Notes: generated by a model from the sequence alone, not told the origin. Numbered from the stretch's first letter, positions 22,695 through 36,203 are shown. The stretch is 64,000 bases of DNA from Combretum micranthum (GCA_024138025.1 JAMXBD010000205.1:870501-934500), one strand, 5' to 3'. Numbers and translations: made by a program.

Positions 22695-23937
22695 AAGAGT
22701 TTCCTTGTTAGAGAGACATTCCGAAAATTGATTACAAAAGTAAGAAAAAGAGAGATTTGCAAATGTTTGAGTTAGTTTTTCCTTTAGGGTACTAAAACCC
22801 TAATGTTCTAGCAACTTAGAGACGATTAAGGTTTAGCTACAATCAAGCAATGCCCATATTGATGGGATTACGGATTTGAAGACTCCAGATTTTGAAATGA
22901 AACTATCATTAAGGTGTTTTCAATCTCTGTTTATCCATTTTATTGCTTGATTGTATTATTGAGATATTGTTATTCATTGATTATTATGAATATATGTAGA
23001 TGGATTTAATGGAATGATACATGAATTATATTGATATTGGAATTGATTAATTGGGAATTTAATTATTTTTGCTTGTAATCTATTTAATTTGTGCTTGATC
23101 AACATAGATTAGATAGATAGGGTTAGAGATACCCGAGAGGGATTCAATAATCCACACAAGTAAAACTTAGGTTTTTGAATGAGATTTGTCATAGGGATAT
23201 GCAAGCCTGTGATAGAACTTAAGATTTCACTAATCTTTATGCGGTTAGGATTACAAATTTAGGTCACTTTGGCGGTGCTTATTTTGTAATTATAACTAGG
23301 ATAGTAATTTTGGTGAGAGCAAATTGCTATTAAACTGTTAATCACAGATAAATTACCTTGGTAAGATAGTTTATGCTATGAAGGATATTGTTACTCCGAG
23401 AGGTGAGCAATTCTTAGTGAATTTGATTAAATCCTAACTAATCAATTTGAATTATCAATTTGAAGCATAAATCATTTCAAATGAGAATATAAATGCATTA
23501 TCCATATATTATCTGCAACTCCTAAACCTTTATCTCTCATTGTTGTTGCTAGAACATATGATTTTAGTTCTTCATCACCTATAGTAAATTTTAGTTAAAT
23601 TATCATAGTTAAATTAATAATTTGAACTTTCAATTGTTTAGATTAGGGTAAAATTCGATTTCCAATAATTAGCCATTAGCTCTTTGTGGACACGACCTAG
23701 ACTTCCCATAAAATACTACTTTGCACCCGGTGATTTTGCTGACCGGTTAAGTGTTACCCCATTCTTTCAATAGTGAAAACAAAATCAGTTTCAATCACCC
23801 CTCACAATCTTCTCAACTGCCATTCCCTTTCTCAACCCTAACTATTCTCCCAACTGAGCAACTATCTCACTCACTTCCTTACCTACAACTTCCACTTGAA
23901 CTAAACATAACTCCAGGGTGTCTTTGCTAAGAAGCTC

Positions 23938-24617
23938 CTACATAAAATCATAAATAGTCAAATCACGTGAGTCAATAGCAAAGCATGTATCATCATGGAC
24001 CATTGTTTGCTTGAAGACATCTGGCATCTTGATAACCATCTCATCCTTTCCAACCTCGAGCACTAACTTGCCATCGTTGACATCTATCACCACTCCAGCA
24101 GTAGCTAAGAACGGCTTCCCCAATATCAATAGGATTTCCACATCTTCATCCATGTTTAGGACAACAAAGTCAACTAGAATAGTGAAGTCCTGAACCTTGA
24201 CTAGAACATCTTCCACTACTTGCCTAGGGAATTTCATGGACCTTTTGGTCAATTATAGGCTCATGAGAGTAGGCTTCGACTCTCCCCCAAATTTACTCTT
24301 CTGAACATGTTACAGGGCATGAGATTTATGTTTTCCCCTAGGTCTACAAGTGCTCTCTCTACTAGCAAGTCAACAATCAAGCACGGGATAGTGAAGCTAC
24401 CCAAGTCCTTCATCTTACATGATAACTTATTTAGTATGACAGTTGAGCACTCTCCACCAAGTGTGACTATGGAGAGTTCTTCTAACTTCCTCTCATTAGA
24501 GAGTAGTTCCTTGAGGAACTTTGTATATCGGGGCGTATGAGAAAGTGCTTCTACTAAAAGGCAAGTTGATATATAGTTGCTTGAACAATTCCAAGAACTT
24601 GCCATAGTGTTCATCAT
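23938..24617 (-). pseudogene. Aspartic protease of element C, altered active site
   Basis: Frame 24617-24261 has CSTVILNKLSCKMKDLGSFT and LVDLGENINLMP. Frame 24252-23938 has RQVVEDVLVKV, FVVLNMDED and LLILGKPFLATA. Together they cover a gypsy retropepsin. The active-site tripeptide region reads DLGE in place of the usual D-[ST/L]-G-A, and a frame change splits the domain near 24255. Confidence 0.75.
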
Positions 24618-26110
24618 CCCTTGTCTTCTTTAACCTTACTGGATAGGATAGTTGGGGTCTATATTCCTTCTCAAGTGAACTTAAGTCCTTCTCAACTGAA
24701 CTTTCCATTTGTCCCATTTAACTTTCAATCTCAACATCTAAATCTTTTTCTTTCCCTTTCACTTTCTCTAAGGTTACTTTCTAAACATGTAACTCCTTCC
24801 CACTCCTTAATATCACAGTCTTCACTTGCTCCTTGGGATTGGTTTGGTGTTACTTGGTAACAATCATGGAGCTCTCTCAAAAGCATTTTGGAGACCTAAC
24901 CAGCTTGGTTCTCCAGGTTGTGGATAGATGCCCCAGAATACATAAGAGTTGCTTTAGTTGTTTGCTAACGTGTGCTGAAGCCTTGATAAACTGAGTAAGG
25001 ATTTCTTCCAATGACACTGGTTTAAGTTGAGGGGGTGGTGCTGGTCTTTGGAATCTAGGAGGTTGAGCATTTGAAGTTTGCCCAATTAGGTTACTCCATT
25101 TGAAGGTAGGATGGTTCCTCCAACGCAAGTTATATGTCTTATTGTATGGATCATTGTGGGGTCAGTTCGGATTTCCCATATAGTCTACTTGCTCCAACTG
25201 ATCAAATTCTTGGTTCCCCATACTAGCAACTTCCGCACTAGCTTACTACTTTCCTTGTGACATGATCAAGCTATCTAGCTTCTTGGATAGTGCCTCAACC
25301 TTAGTCGCCAAAGACTTTAAGGCATCTATCTTATACATTCCTATCGACTTCTTTTCCCTTAGTCGTGAGGATAACCACTGATAGTGATTGTTGGCCATGT
25401 TCTCAAATAGCTGTAAGCATTGCTCTGGTGACTTATAATTCAAACTACCTTTGGTATTTGCATCTATCAATTACCTTCTTTGTTTAGACCGCTGTAGAAG
25501 GTTTGAACATGTGTCCATTCTAGTAGTCCATGATGCAGGCATTGTCTCAAAAGCTCCTTCCATCTAACCTAGGATTCATATAGTGTTTTATGAGTTCATC
25601 TAACTAAATGAAGAGATATTGGCTCTCAACTTTGTAGTTCTTGATATTAGGACGTACATTCTCATGAATTGCCTCGCCATCTTGCCAAGTGGTGATGGAA
25701 TGTCTGGGTAATCTGTTCAACCACTTCTTTGCATTGTTCCATTAAGAAAATGGCAACAAATGCAGGTAAATTGCATCATCTAAGGCCCTATTGATCTTGA
25801 AGGTATATCGCATATCTCCAAAAACTGTCGGAGATGTGCATTAAGGTCCTCATCTTGGAAGCTATTGAATTGAAAGTACTATTGGACCATTTGAATTACA
25901 TTTGGCTTAATCTCAAAATTATTGGTAGCTACTCTAGGGTAGGCTATGCATGTGTTTGCATTATCCAAGTTAGGTCGACAATAGTCCATCATTGTTCTAC
26001 GAGCCATAGGATGATTGGCTTCAGCTTCTTGCATAATATGCATGTTATTTCCCATTGCCTCCAATCGGATGATTCTCAATTAAAGGTGGAACTCTCTCAT
26101 AGATAATTCC
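24618..26110 (-). pseudogene. Gag of element C, decayed
   Basis: The N-terminal segment 26079-25879 holds RRTMMDYCRPNLDNANTC and NNFEIKPNVIQMVQ, typical of Athila/Tat Gag. Frame 25470-25246 has NYKSPEQCLQLFENMANNHY, and 25128-24877 has the WRNHPTFKWSN linker and a Pro-rich patch. Stops and frame changes separate the pieces. No intact zinc knuckle is visible. Confidence 0.75.
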
Positions 26111-26390
26111 AGGATCCTTAATCTCATCTACCCTAAGTGGATTTAGACTCTCATTCTCATTATTCATCCTCAATGATTCTAGTCTATCGTCTTTCACATG
26201 AGTTGTTGACTTTTGCAAAATTGAAAGACTGTTCTTTTGGGCTCTAGATCAAAGTCAGCTAAACTAGATGATCGATTTCGGGTCGTAAACTACAACAATG
26301 AAAGAAAGTTAAGTTTAGCAAGAGCTAAAGTATATAATAAAAAATAAAAATGACTATATTAATACGAATTGAATTTTCCTAATATTGCTG

Positions 26391-26410
26391 ATCCCCAGCA
26401 ATAGACCAAA
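26391..26410 (-). promoter_or_regulatory. Degenerate tRNA-Asp primer binding site of element C
   Basis: Plus-strand GATCCCCAGCAATAGACCAA compares with GATCCCCGGCAACGGCGCCA in element A. Most changes are C-to-T or G-to-A type, as expected from decay of methylated DNA. It lies six bases from the LTR. Confidence 0.75.
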
Positions 26411-26415
26411 AACTT

Positions 26416-28188
26416 GATTAGGCATATTCGAACCTAGTTTTAGTAATTTAATTCCTATAATCTCTTCCCTATTATTTGGTCATTGCCATGCGAGTGCACC
26501 TATCACTTATGATATGGGAATGGAGTATAGGTTCGTCTAAATAGGGATTTGAAAGTACTAGTAATCGCCTTCTTACTTATTATCTAGCCTGCAATTTGAA
26601 TAAAATATTTATGATTAATCAATTAAGCTAACTTCTTTCTATAACTACTTTCACAATTTCAATCACCAAATTGATATTACTAAAACAAACAATGCATAAT
26701 TCAGACTTACTTCACCAATTCATTAACATGCACTGCAAGCAATTATATAATTTATTGATAAATTTCCTTAACTGATGGATTCCCTTGATAAGGTTAAAGC
26801 TTTTCTCAAGATCATTAGCCTTTGATCCTAATTGATAAGAGCATATCATTCATATCAAATTATAAATAATAAAATCCAATAGAAATCCTACGACAAGCTT
26901 TGAGGTAGCGCACCTATCGATTACAGAATAGAATTACTATGGGTGTCGTCCTTTAGGATCTTGATGTCAAGTACAATTATTACTGTTTCTCTACTATTTA
27001 GCTTAATAACTGAGATGATATTATGAGTTTTACTTATATAACTAATAACCTTGATAGTTAAATATGAGTGCTTTCAAAGGATGTATTTAATTGCAAGACC
27101 TACCTTCAGCTTGATCCATCCTAAACCTTAGTTTCTTATAATAAAATATTGATTAATGAGTTGTTTACGCTTTGTACTATAGAATCACGCAATTAAATCA
27201 ATTATCCCTTGAGTTAATCAATTCCTAACCCTATATGAGATAGTGGGACCTCTCACTCACTAATGCCACATAAGATTGCATTAAAGATCAGGTTCCTAAA
27301 CAAAGATGAAATCTTTATACAGAAAACCAAAGTTTCCCTACCTCTAGTGAAACATGTAATCTCTCTATTCATGAGGATCTATCTTATTAGATGAAACCTC
27401 TTTCTATGTAATAAGAATCATACATGTCATCAATTTTGCGCATAAATCAATCACAAGACAATTAAAACACATGAATAGATACAAAGACATAAACTTTTTA
27501 TTGATCAAAAGCAATTCAAATCATATGGAAGTTTAGGGTTTCACAAGAATTAGAGCATAAAGATCTACTCATCCATGGAGTTTACAATAAAAATAGAAGA
27601 TCTAGAGAAGTAATCAATAAACCTAACATAACAATAAAACCCTTTTTGACATCTTGTGATTTCCGGTGAAGCCTAAGCACTTCTCCTCCTTGAAGTTCGT
27701 AGTTTTGCTTTCTAGGGTTTTTAGAATGTCTAGGAATGATAATATATCCCTAAAATATGAAATAAAGCAAGTATTTATAGTTTTGGAAAGGGTTGAAATT
27801 TTGCATGGCCGTGCTTGAGGTTGTACACCCCGGAGTTTATTCTTTTTCTTCTCGAATCAATTTCTCTCCTTCAACACAACTCTCTATACTACTTATGAAG
27901 CAACTGGGGGACAAATTAGGATAGATTCTAATCACTTTTTACACTCCAGCACTAGTGTCTGCATGGCCATGTTGAAGGTTGTGCACATGTGAAAATTAAC
28001 ATTTTCTATGCTTTGCCAAATCTTGCTTCGTTTTTGCTCGTATCATCCTCAAATCTTTCAAATATCTTCTTTAAATCTTGAAATAAAATATTAAGCACTT
28101 AAGTATTCTTTTCTTGATAAATTCACATAAAATCTATACAAAAAAAAAAAAATGTCCAATGAATACTATAAATTAGGGTCTTTTGACA
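26416..28188 (-). mobile_element. 5' LTR of element C
   Basis: On the minus strand it would start TGTCAAAAGACCC (28188) and end GCCTAATCA (26416), next to the primer site. Its 1773 bp is close to the LTR length of A. A TATAAATA box lies at 27772-27779 (minus). Upstream of it are two copies of a dyad with core GCATGGCC (27806-27811 and 27960-27968 regions) near gttgtacac/gttgtgcac. The outer end is inferred from TG...CA logic only. Confidence 0.6.
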
Positions 28189-29484
28189 CTTATTACTACT
28201 CTTGTCTACTAGAATCTCTTCCTAGTTAACAATCGATTAAGATTGCATTAAAAGTATGAATCGAATATTAATAGAATATTCATGCAGAAATTTTCACGAT
28301 CCTATCTCTAAGATCATGAGCAACTTCTCCCTATAGTTAGATCTATCCAACAAGTTGATTTATGAATCGAAACCCATAGAAATCTTGTCTAATCCTAAGT
28401 CGTGCACTATCTAGAACCAGAACAATAAAAACACACTATAGAGAATAAGGAATTTAACGACATTAAACATTAGTTCCATGCATGTACATGATAAATCTAG
28501 TGTTGCAAGTCCAAAACTATTACCCACACATCATGCATAGAGATAACACAACACAATTAACACAAAAATAAAGATGATGAAACATAGAAACAACTCTCTT
28601 TACTGATGCTTGATGATAATTGATACAAGATACTTACAACAGAAATCTCTCCTTGTCTTCTCTCTCAAGAATTCGCTTGGAAAGATTATGGTTACTGATA
28701 CAAAATTTTTTATATGAAATGAGCAAGGTTTTCACTAAAAAATATTACAATAGTTTGATATACAAAAGTGAAGATCTTTATCCTTTGCAATGTTTAGGGT
28801 TATTATTTATATGTTGTGCATCACTGGGTATGCGTAAATGGTGAAACTATGCATTAATTGCCCTTCGTCCCCTTCCAAGATGTGTTTTAGTTTGAATTGA
28901 TGTGAAATTTTGACTTAGGATATTTACCATCATGATTGCATCACGGGTCGTTATCTCTTAAAGTTCTACATATACAAGGTGGATCACAATTGTGATGGAA
29001 GTCGTCATCTCCTCGAATAAAAATCCAAACACAAAATAACGCCTGTGATACATGTTATATATTAAGCTCCACATCTTATCACTACCATTATGGAGGTCGT
29101 GATCTCCTTTGGTCTCTTTCCAATTCCTTTAAGTAGCAGTCGTATCAAACTTGTATATGTGATTAGTAGAGATCACCATCTGGGTCTAAATCGTATCAAG
29201 GCCCTTGATCTTCATTGTATCACAATTTCTCCTAGATCATGCATGATATGTCTTCTCAAATATGCGCCTGAGATGATCGCTAAAGGTTTTACGAGTGTGA
29301 TATGACCTAATGTCATTTTTAACTTCAAATCTTGTCTAATTTAGTCAAAGTGTTGATGTTTCCCCATTTGATACCTACAATGAATATATTTACAAATTAA
29401 GTACCAATTCCCTTAGTTTAAGCATAATGAAAACACAATCAACCATAAAATCACCCTAATTGGTAAATTGATTAGCCCCTATCA
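28189..29484 (-). mobile_element. Partial LTR of element 'D', interrupted by element C
   Basis: On the minus strand it starts TGATAGGGGCTAATC at 29484, preceded by a purine-rich stretch (29485-29501, gttgggagt). This makes it a 3' LTR. It has the same layout as the C LTR, including a region of ATCAC/GTGAT dyads (about 28935-29300). It ends where the C LTR begins. No partner LTR is in the window. Confidence 0.5.
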
Positions 29485-32400
29485 ACTCCCAACATCACTT
29501 TGAACAAATTTAAACATAGTATGAAAATGATTCTTAACATATAACAAGAATTTAGACAAAACACCCACCATGCGTGTCTTTTGCTTAAGTGAGAAAGTCC
29601 AAGTGCATCTCCTTTTTATTGGGCACCACAAAGTGAAGAAGTACCATAAGGAGCCCAGAAATCAATATGTTTATTTTCCTTTTTTTTTATCACTTGTCAT
29701 AATTGTGCTAAAGATCATGATGGAGAACAAGAGTAGAAGAGTGAAATTTTACATATGATTAAGGAAAAATATTTAAAAAAGTGTTTTGTATATTGGAAAG
29801 AGAAAATATTATGTAGGTTTTTGCTTAAATCCAAAAAATTAAGTATATCTACCTCTATAATAGTAACATTATATATATATATATATTTGTCTTTATATAC
29901 CTTTATTATTTTAATAAAACACAATTTGAACAGCATCCAAACGATTACATAAAAAGAAATCAAAAATCAATTTAGGGCTAGGGAGGAGCTTAAATAAGAA
30001 ACATAAATGATTGTATCAAAAGTTAAGTAGTTGATGAAGCATAAATTGATAGGGACCAACAATACAAGCATAGGAGCTTGCGTCAACATTGTTGTCCTAT
30101 ATGGCTTGGGAGTTTTGATATTTAGTTTTTAGGGAGTGAAAGGTCGGTTTGACCTTTCTTTAAAAAAAAACTGAAATAGGAGAGCTAAAAAAATAATTAC
30201 TAAAACAAACTACTAAAATTGCATCTTAGAAATACAAGTTTGGTAGCCTAAAATTATTTAAATATATTTTGCATGTAGAGGATGCAACTGGTAAAGTGTG
30301 CAATGTACTTAAATACAATTCACATTAGGAACATAAGAGTTTCTATCTGTATCACATTTAAAACATGCGCATTAGATGGACTATTTTAGTAATTAATTTT
30401 GATTAAAACCTACTTTAGTGAATAATTTGAAAAAGAGTTATAAAATAACAAAAAAAAAATTCAGCTTTTAATATTCAAATAGATACTCATAGAAATAATA
30501 GGTAAGTATCTATATTTATTAAAAAATTTTATTATATTTACTGTTTTTAAGAAAGAAATTATCAAATTACCGTCTTTATATCGCATGTTGAAATGAAAAC
30601 ATCATATTTTGTTCATTTATCATATATAAGAGAAGCCATACAGAGGCCGTACCATGTCATACTTTTAAAAGCGTCTATAGTGTATGTGATAGGAGTAATA
30701 TTCTACAGGTTTTAGTTTAAATTCTATAGATTGAAGTCCTGTTCGTAGTACACTAGAGGTGCAAGTTTGACTTCTGACACTTCCATGTCCAGTGCAAGCC
30801 TGACTTCTACATAGACTTTAGAAAAATTAAAATCAAAATCAACTTATAGTATTCGAAGGAACGGGAACCTTTACGGTTTACACATGTATCTCACAGTAAA
30901 TGTGTGATACAAAAAATTGCTATATCACATCTTATTTATGTAATATAATAATGTTATTTGTGTAATTTGAACTTTTGTAATTTTTTTTTTAAACAACAGT
31001 TAACATGCAATCATTTCTAATTAATAGTTTGTAGATCGAATTAAATCGCAAAGCTTATGTTTTACCTTAATCTTATAAATAGTTTTTTGTTAGCATTTTG
31101 AATAGACTTACTGAGATATCAAATAAAAATTTTCTTTTCAAAAGAAAGGTAGGTTTTCTTCATTTTCAAGGATGGCGTGAGGTTATCTGTTCTTCTTCTT
31201 TATATTTTACGTATTCATATTGCCTGTATTATATTACATCCTCCGGTTAATTTTGTCCATACTAAGTTAAGAGATCGATTGAATAAACTTCTTTTGGCAA
31301 AATTCCATCCGATGGTGAAACTGAATTATCAATTCCAGGAACTGCAACTGGTGACTAGTCAATTATAATTAGAAAAGGGGTTCCAGCATTAATTCAAGTC
31401 ATAGGGTGATACTCTGCACGTAAGCTGTGGACTAATTTTCATTTTGGTAATACATTTGCTGCTCCGCAAGCCTAACGTCTCTTTCGTATTGACTTTATTT
31501 AATAAATTTTATGAAGAGCGAAAGAGATTTATCCATGAATTGAAGGGGAGAATCTTGTCGAAGCAAGATCTTAGTCAAGAAAAATAATAAAAAAGTTCTT
31601 AATTTTATTATCTTTTTAAGTCTTAATATTTAAGGTGAGTTTCTTAGGCAATCTTTATAATAATTATTGTGTAATTTAATTTTCTTTGTTTAAATTTCCT
31701 CGCATCGTGCCGTATTCTTTAATTGTTTTGCTTCCGTGTCTTGTGTTATATGTATGCGTATACCATCAATCTATTTCATTCAACACAGAAGTTTGATGAG
31801 TTGCTTAGTAACTGATTCCAGTTTTGCCTTTTGGCATGATACATAAATGGATAATTTATCCTATCCTATTCCTATCTCATCTCAAAATACTAACCATAAC
31901 ATAACAATAACGTCGGCATGTTATATCAAGTTTCCCACTCAATCTCAACGTCAACGATGTGATGGATAATCACTTGGGATCGGATTGGGATTTACAGTCC
32001 ATAACGAAAGGCCCCATGCCATAATCAGAAAAATTGCGTTCTTTAACCCTAAATATATATGTGTGTGTCTGTTAACTTTTTAATTAGTGGACGATGGCAT
32101 AAGACATAATGAGTCACATTGGATATCAACGTGTAATTCTTGTTTAAATGATCAGATTTTTATTTAAATCATATCCGTATCATATTTATATCATATCGTT
32201 TAGCTAGTTTATAAGTAAGATTGCTAGTTTTTCATCGATATTTATTTTTTAATAAACATCTATTTAAAAATGATAAAAATATTATGTCTTAAAACAATTT
32301 ACAAAGCTAACTGCTTTTATCTAATTTACACACTATTAAATCGATTTTTATCGAATTCAACTTAGATTTGTATCTCAATTTATATTTAATTAAAATTAAG

Positions 32401-33351
32401 TATTATTATATTCTTCTTTTTCCAGATAATTTCATCGAGCAAGAGTCCAATCGATACAAATTCATGCTGCTTCAATAATTTTTTCAAAGCCGACCAAAGG
32501 TTTGTTTCTTTCAATTGGAAAGTAGCTTTGGAAGTGGGTATCAAGGATGGGGATGCATAATCTTATCTTTACCAATGACAGCATCTATTGTTAATATGAT
32601 AGAGCAACTTGAAGATAGAAAGGCCGGATCAGTGTTAAAGTATCTTTATCCCTGAGTTGTTTAAGGAGTTACTTAAAATATTATATCAACATCTGAAGCA
32701 ATATTTTCTTTTAAACAACCTTCTACTTTATCAGTGCTTATTTTAAAAAAAGTTATTTATCTTTTTATTTTTTAATTTTTATGGGTTTTATTTTATTTTA
32801 TTACCTTAAAATAATATAAATATTTTATAAATAGTAAATAAGTATAAAATAATCAATAAGCGGAGAGGTGAAAGGGTTACTTGTTATAGCAACATTGATT
32901 ATTAAGTAATATAAATAACTGCCATATCACTCACTATAAATATACTTTTTGTATACAAGTTAGCTAATTAAAGTTAGTGGAATGACATAAATATATAATT
33001 GTTGTAAGCCGAGGAATCTACATCAATGCATTGAAATCCAAGAGGAAAAGCAAGATTCGTAGATACATTATAAATTTTATTTTATACGAGTTGAAAAAAC
33101 AAAAATCTTCCCATTAAAGTAACATATATGCACTTTTCCTACCTGTATATATTATCACAGTAATAATAAAAATAAAGGATGTCTCACTTTCATATAGCAA
33201 CAAATAACAAATGTACGATATATGTAAAATTCGGCCTTCTATTTTCAATACATTATACGATCCTTCTTCCAACTATGTAAATTAAAAGAAAAAAGAGTCA
33301 CATGTTACAACTACATAATAATAAGCAAAACTCCTAGAATAGTATTTTAAT
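29485..33351. other. AT-rich intergenic region, no gene seen
   Basis: The first ~100 bp are probably the internal end of element D. The rest is AT-rich with short ORFs lacking any recognisable motif, and an AT-dinucleotide run (29869-29886). No complete element or RNA gene could be supported. Confidence 0.6.
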
Positions 33352-34712
33352 TCACCCGATTTCAGCACCTGAAGCTTTGTTGAACTCATCTCCATTTGGC
33401 AAAGTACCAGTAATAATACGCTTATTTATTTTCCAGTCGTCGAGATAATGCTGATAAGCATAAGATAAAAACCCCCAAACAGCCAATAACATAGCAGTCA
33501 CTTTAATCCCATCCATCTTGTCATGAAAGAACACCACAGCCGATATTGGAACAATTGGCAATCCCACAACACTTATGGAATTCGAGAAAAGTGCGGACAC
33601 ATCACTGATCAACCCCACACACCCAATCCCAAACACTCCCCAGGATATTGCTGTTCCCATCAAGTTCATCACATACAACACTTTCCCTGGTTCATACTCA
33701 CCCATCTCTCTACTTAGACCATCCCACTCCCCACTCCCAAACAAATCAATCACAACGACACACGATGCAACCATGGACTGAAATACTATCATATCCAGGA
33801 TACCTCTAAATGAGTGGTTTTTCTTAAGCACTTTTGCAAAGAAAAGCTCTGTTAAGGAAAGACCTAATGCATACATGGCTGATGCACCAACCGTGCTAAT
33901 AAATTCTATTGCATCTTTACCTTTTGAAGTTTCATTTCCATTTGAGTTGTCGGAATCGATTGAACACCAAAAGTATAGATGATAGTGTGAGGAGGACTAG
34001 GGAATTCACTATATAGGGTGTGAACTTTTGAGCATTTAGGAGATATGAGAAAAGGGCATTGAATGCCAATTGGGATGCACATATCAAGGAATATGTGGAC
34101 ACTGGAAGATACATTAAACCAACTGAATATAGGTAGCAATCTGCTGCCAAAAGCAGTCCAAGACTAATGTACCAAAGGGTTTGTTTTTAGAGAGTTTGGG
34201 ATTTATATTTTTCGGAATATTATGACCATCATCATCATCATGATTATTATTATTATGATCTTTTGGGATTAAAATGAAGTAGAGAGGGAAACAATTGGGA
34301 AACCTACAAGTTGCATAAGTGTTGCCAACCATTTGCTTTTGCCACCTTTGACAAAATAGAGTCTTCCAAGGAGCATAGCAACTGATTGGCCTGATAGAAC
34401 GCACAACGAATAGATTGCTACTTTAACATACCATTTCCAACTTTTAGTTTTAGGCTCAGGCTCAATAGGATGCAAGGAACTTGTAGCATTGTCGATTGAG
34501 TTTTCTTCTTTTTTTTTCTTGATTAGCTGCTTCAACAACATTAATAAAAGCCATAATTATTAAAAATAAATAAAAGTTAGTACAAAAGTTGTGATTAATT
34601 AGTTGACTCACCAATATTTTGTGCAAAAGAAATCAAATTGGTGCCAACTAATAATTGAGTATAAAGAAAACATAAAAATAAATCTATAACAAAATATATA
34701 ATTGACCAGAAA

Positions 34713-34862
34713 ACCATGTAGGTTTTTCTCGTGAATGATTCATAATGAAAGCATAGCATATACAACTTCTAGGCATATATAACACATATTATGTTCATGT
34801 AGGTTTTTCCTAATGTGTGATTTGGATTGAAAACATAGCATATGCAATTTCTAGGTACAATA
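34713..34862. repeat. Direct duplication in intron 1 of PUP copy 1
   Basis: Two ~65-bp copies (about 34713-34776 and 34797-34862) share catgtaggttttt, agcatagcatat and ttctaggcata-type blocks, with about 20% differences. Confidence 0.65.
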
Positions 34863-35061
34863 GATTATATTTAAAAATAAAAAGAGAGAGAATGCAGAGG
34901 GAAAAATGTGACAACATGTCTGCTGATAACTAATACAACAATTTTAATCTTTGCTTCAAACTATAAGCATGATCCAATCATATGTAAGAGCAAGAGCAAA
35001 AATATACTATTATTTCCAATAAATAATAAATACCATATATTTAATTATATATTGGACTTAC

Positions 35062-35098
35062 ACATGATTTGGATTTGGACTTCTTGAGGTTCTCCCAT
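35062..35098 (-). other. Exon 1 of PUP copy 1
   Basis: ATG at 35098, twelve codons plus one base, then GTAAGT. It matches exon 1 of copy 2 in length class, phase and ending (QIM). A TATA-like run lies 37-44 bp upstream (35135-35142). Confidence 0.7.
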
Positions 35099-35134
35099 AT
35101 TTTGTTATTATTAAACTTACTAATCAGAAATGTG

Positions 35135-35142
35135 TATATATA
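35135..35142 (-). promoter_or_regulatory. Possible TATA element of PUP copy 1
   Basis: An alternating TA run 37 bp upstream of the ATG. The short distance and simple sequence make it uncertain. Confidence 0.3.
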
Positions 35143-35917
35143 TGACACTCGATCGAGAGACCCCGTGGGAGGAGGAGTGTATGTCTTGATGAGAGAGTTT
35201 GGTTAGAATACTAAAGGGCATCAAGAGTGTGATATATTATTGTCTTTATTTTACAAAAGGTGTGAAGTGAACGTTTGTGTACAACATGCAAACTTGGATA
35301 GGTATATTGTCTTTTTATTTATGCACATTGGACTGATCGATGTTGCATCATGTTTATGTCATCTTACGGGAACATATGTCCCTACAGTACCCAGCGTCCC
35401 AGCGTCTATTATTCAATTAAATTACACAATGCAAATGTGATTGGGATCTTATTCTATATATATATAATATTTGTCTAAGGGATAGATTCTAAAAAGGTTT
35501 AAAAGAGTGAAATTATATGAAGAATTATTTGAGTTTTGCTAATTATTTATATGGCTATTCTTTCGATTATATTTAAGATGAAACTCAGTTATTCAAATAA
35601 TTTATCAATTTGAGTTTGAGCATAATCCAGCTTTATAATTTGGTTATAACTATTTTAATTAAAATGGGATTTTTTTTTTCTTTTTTATCTTCCACATAAA
35701 TCGCATCTAGGTATCACCTTTCAAGTTCGAGGGGATGAGCTAGAGTGAGTAATTACATATGTAGTAAAATAAATATAGAAGGGCCTAGCCCTTTTGGCAT
35801 AAAGATAATCTACAAATGCACATTATTTATATTGCTATCTAAATTAGTTCATATAACTTTTTCTTTAATTTTTCTTAATTCAAATTCTTTAAATACTATA
35901 TCATATAATTAATAGTT
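35143..35917. other. Upstream DNA of PUP copy 1
   Basis: AT-rich, no gene seen. It should contain distal promoter elements of PUP copy 1, but none is recognisable with confidence. Confidence 0.4.
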
Positions 35918-36203
35918 TGGAAAATGCCTTTTTGGTATTTAAACTTTGATGAAATAGATAATTAGATATATCAACTTTTAAAAAGTTCAATTTCATACCT
36001 ATTGCAAGAAACAATAAAACAATGGGATAGTAAAAAAAGGCAGGAAAAGTTTAATTAGGTATAAAATTAGATTTTTTTAAAAGTTCATACATTTAAAAGA
36101 CATAGAAAAAGTATAAGTAGATATGAAATTGGACTTTTTAAAAAGTTCAGGTATCTAATTGTCTATTTCGTTAAAATTTAGATACCAAAAGGAGCTTTTT
36201 CCC
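35918..36203. mobile_element. Mutator-like foldback MITE
   Basis: 286 bp. The left ~85 bp (tggaaaatgcctttttggta...) is nearly the reverse complement of the right ~85 bp, with a short centre. Flanking 9-mers TTAATAGTT (35909-35917) and TAAATAGTT (36204-36212) match at 8 of 9, the target duplication size of Mutator-like elements. It has no coding capacity. A related element lies at 59437-59730. Confidence 0.75.

Larger units (their letters stand above)
22060..23770 (+). mobile_element. LTR-like insertion in element C (plus orientation, ends approximate)
   Basis: A non-coding ~1.7 kb block separates the RT of C from its protease. It contains GC-rich dyads (22085-22640), a TATAAATT box (22687-22694), a leader-like region and a 3' part ending near gaccggttaagtgttacccc, like the end of an Athila-type LTR. 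I could not fix TG...CA ends or a target duplication, so a solo LTR is inferred. Confidence 0.5.
17149..28188 (-). mobile_element. Decayed Athila-like Ty3/gypsy element 'C' hosting element A
   Basis: Minus-strand gag, protease, RT, RNase H tail and integrase remain in order from 26110 down to 17490, with a degenerate tRNA-Asp primer site and a 5' LTR (26416-28188). Element A interrupts it at 17148/17149, so its 3' end lies left of the window. Two further inserts split pol. All genes have several stops and frame changes. It must be older than A, which inserted into it. Confidence 0.75.
33352..35098 (-). pseudogene. Purine permease (PUP family), copy 1, frame-broken
   Basis: PUPs are plant plasma-membrane transporters of ~350-400 residues with ten membrane segments; members carry adenine, cytokinins or related bases. 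Exon 1 (35098-35062) encodes MGEPQEVQIQIM and ends at a GTAAGT donor. Exon 2 starts after an AG at 34528-34527. Diagnostic PUP segments are present: [78 protein letters not shown]. Reading them needs several frame changes: in an A9 run (34510-34518), near 34293, between about 34200 and 34140, and two near 33966 and 33958. The last 190 codons are open and well conserved. It is either a young pseudogene or an intact gene with uncorrected indel errors. Confidence 0.8.

Noticed and set aside
22060..23770. A precise TG...CA solo LTR with target duplication
   Set aside because: Several end pairs were tried (22056 or 22061 with 23769), but no matching flanking 5-mers were found, so only approximate limits are given.
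33523..33781. Plus-strand ORFs over PUP copy 1
   Set aside because: They are antisense shadows of the conserved PUP coding region.
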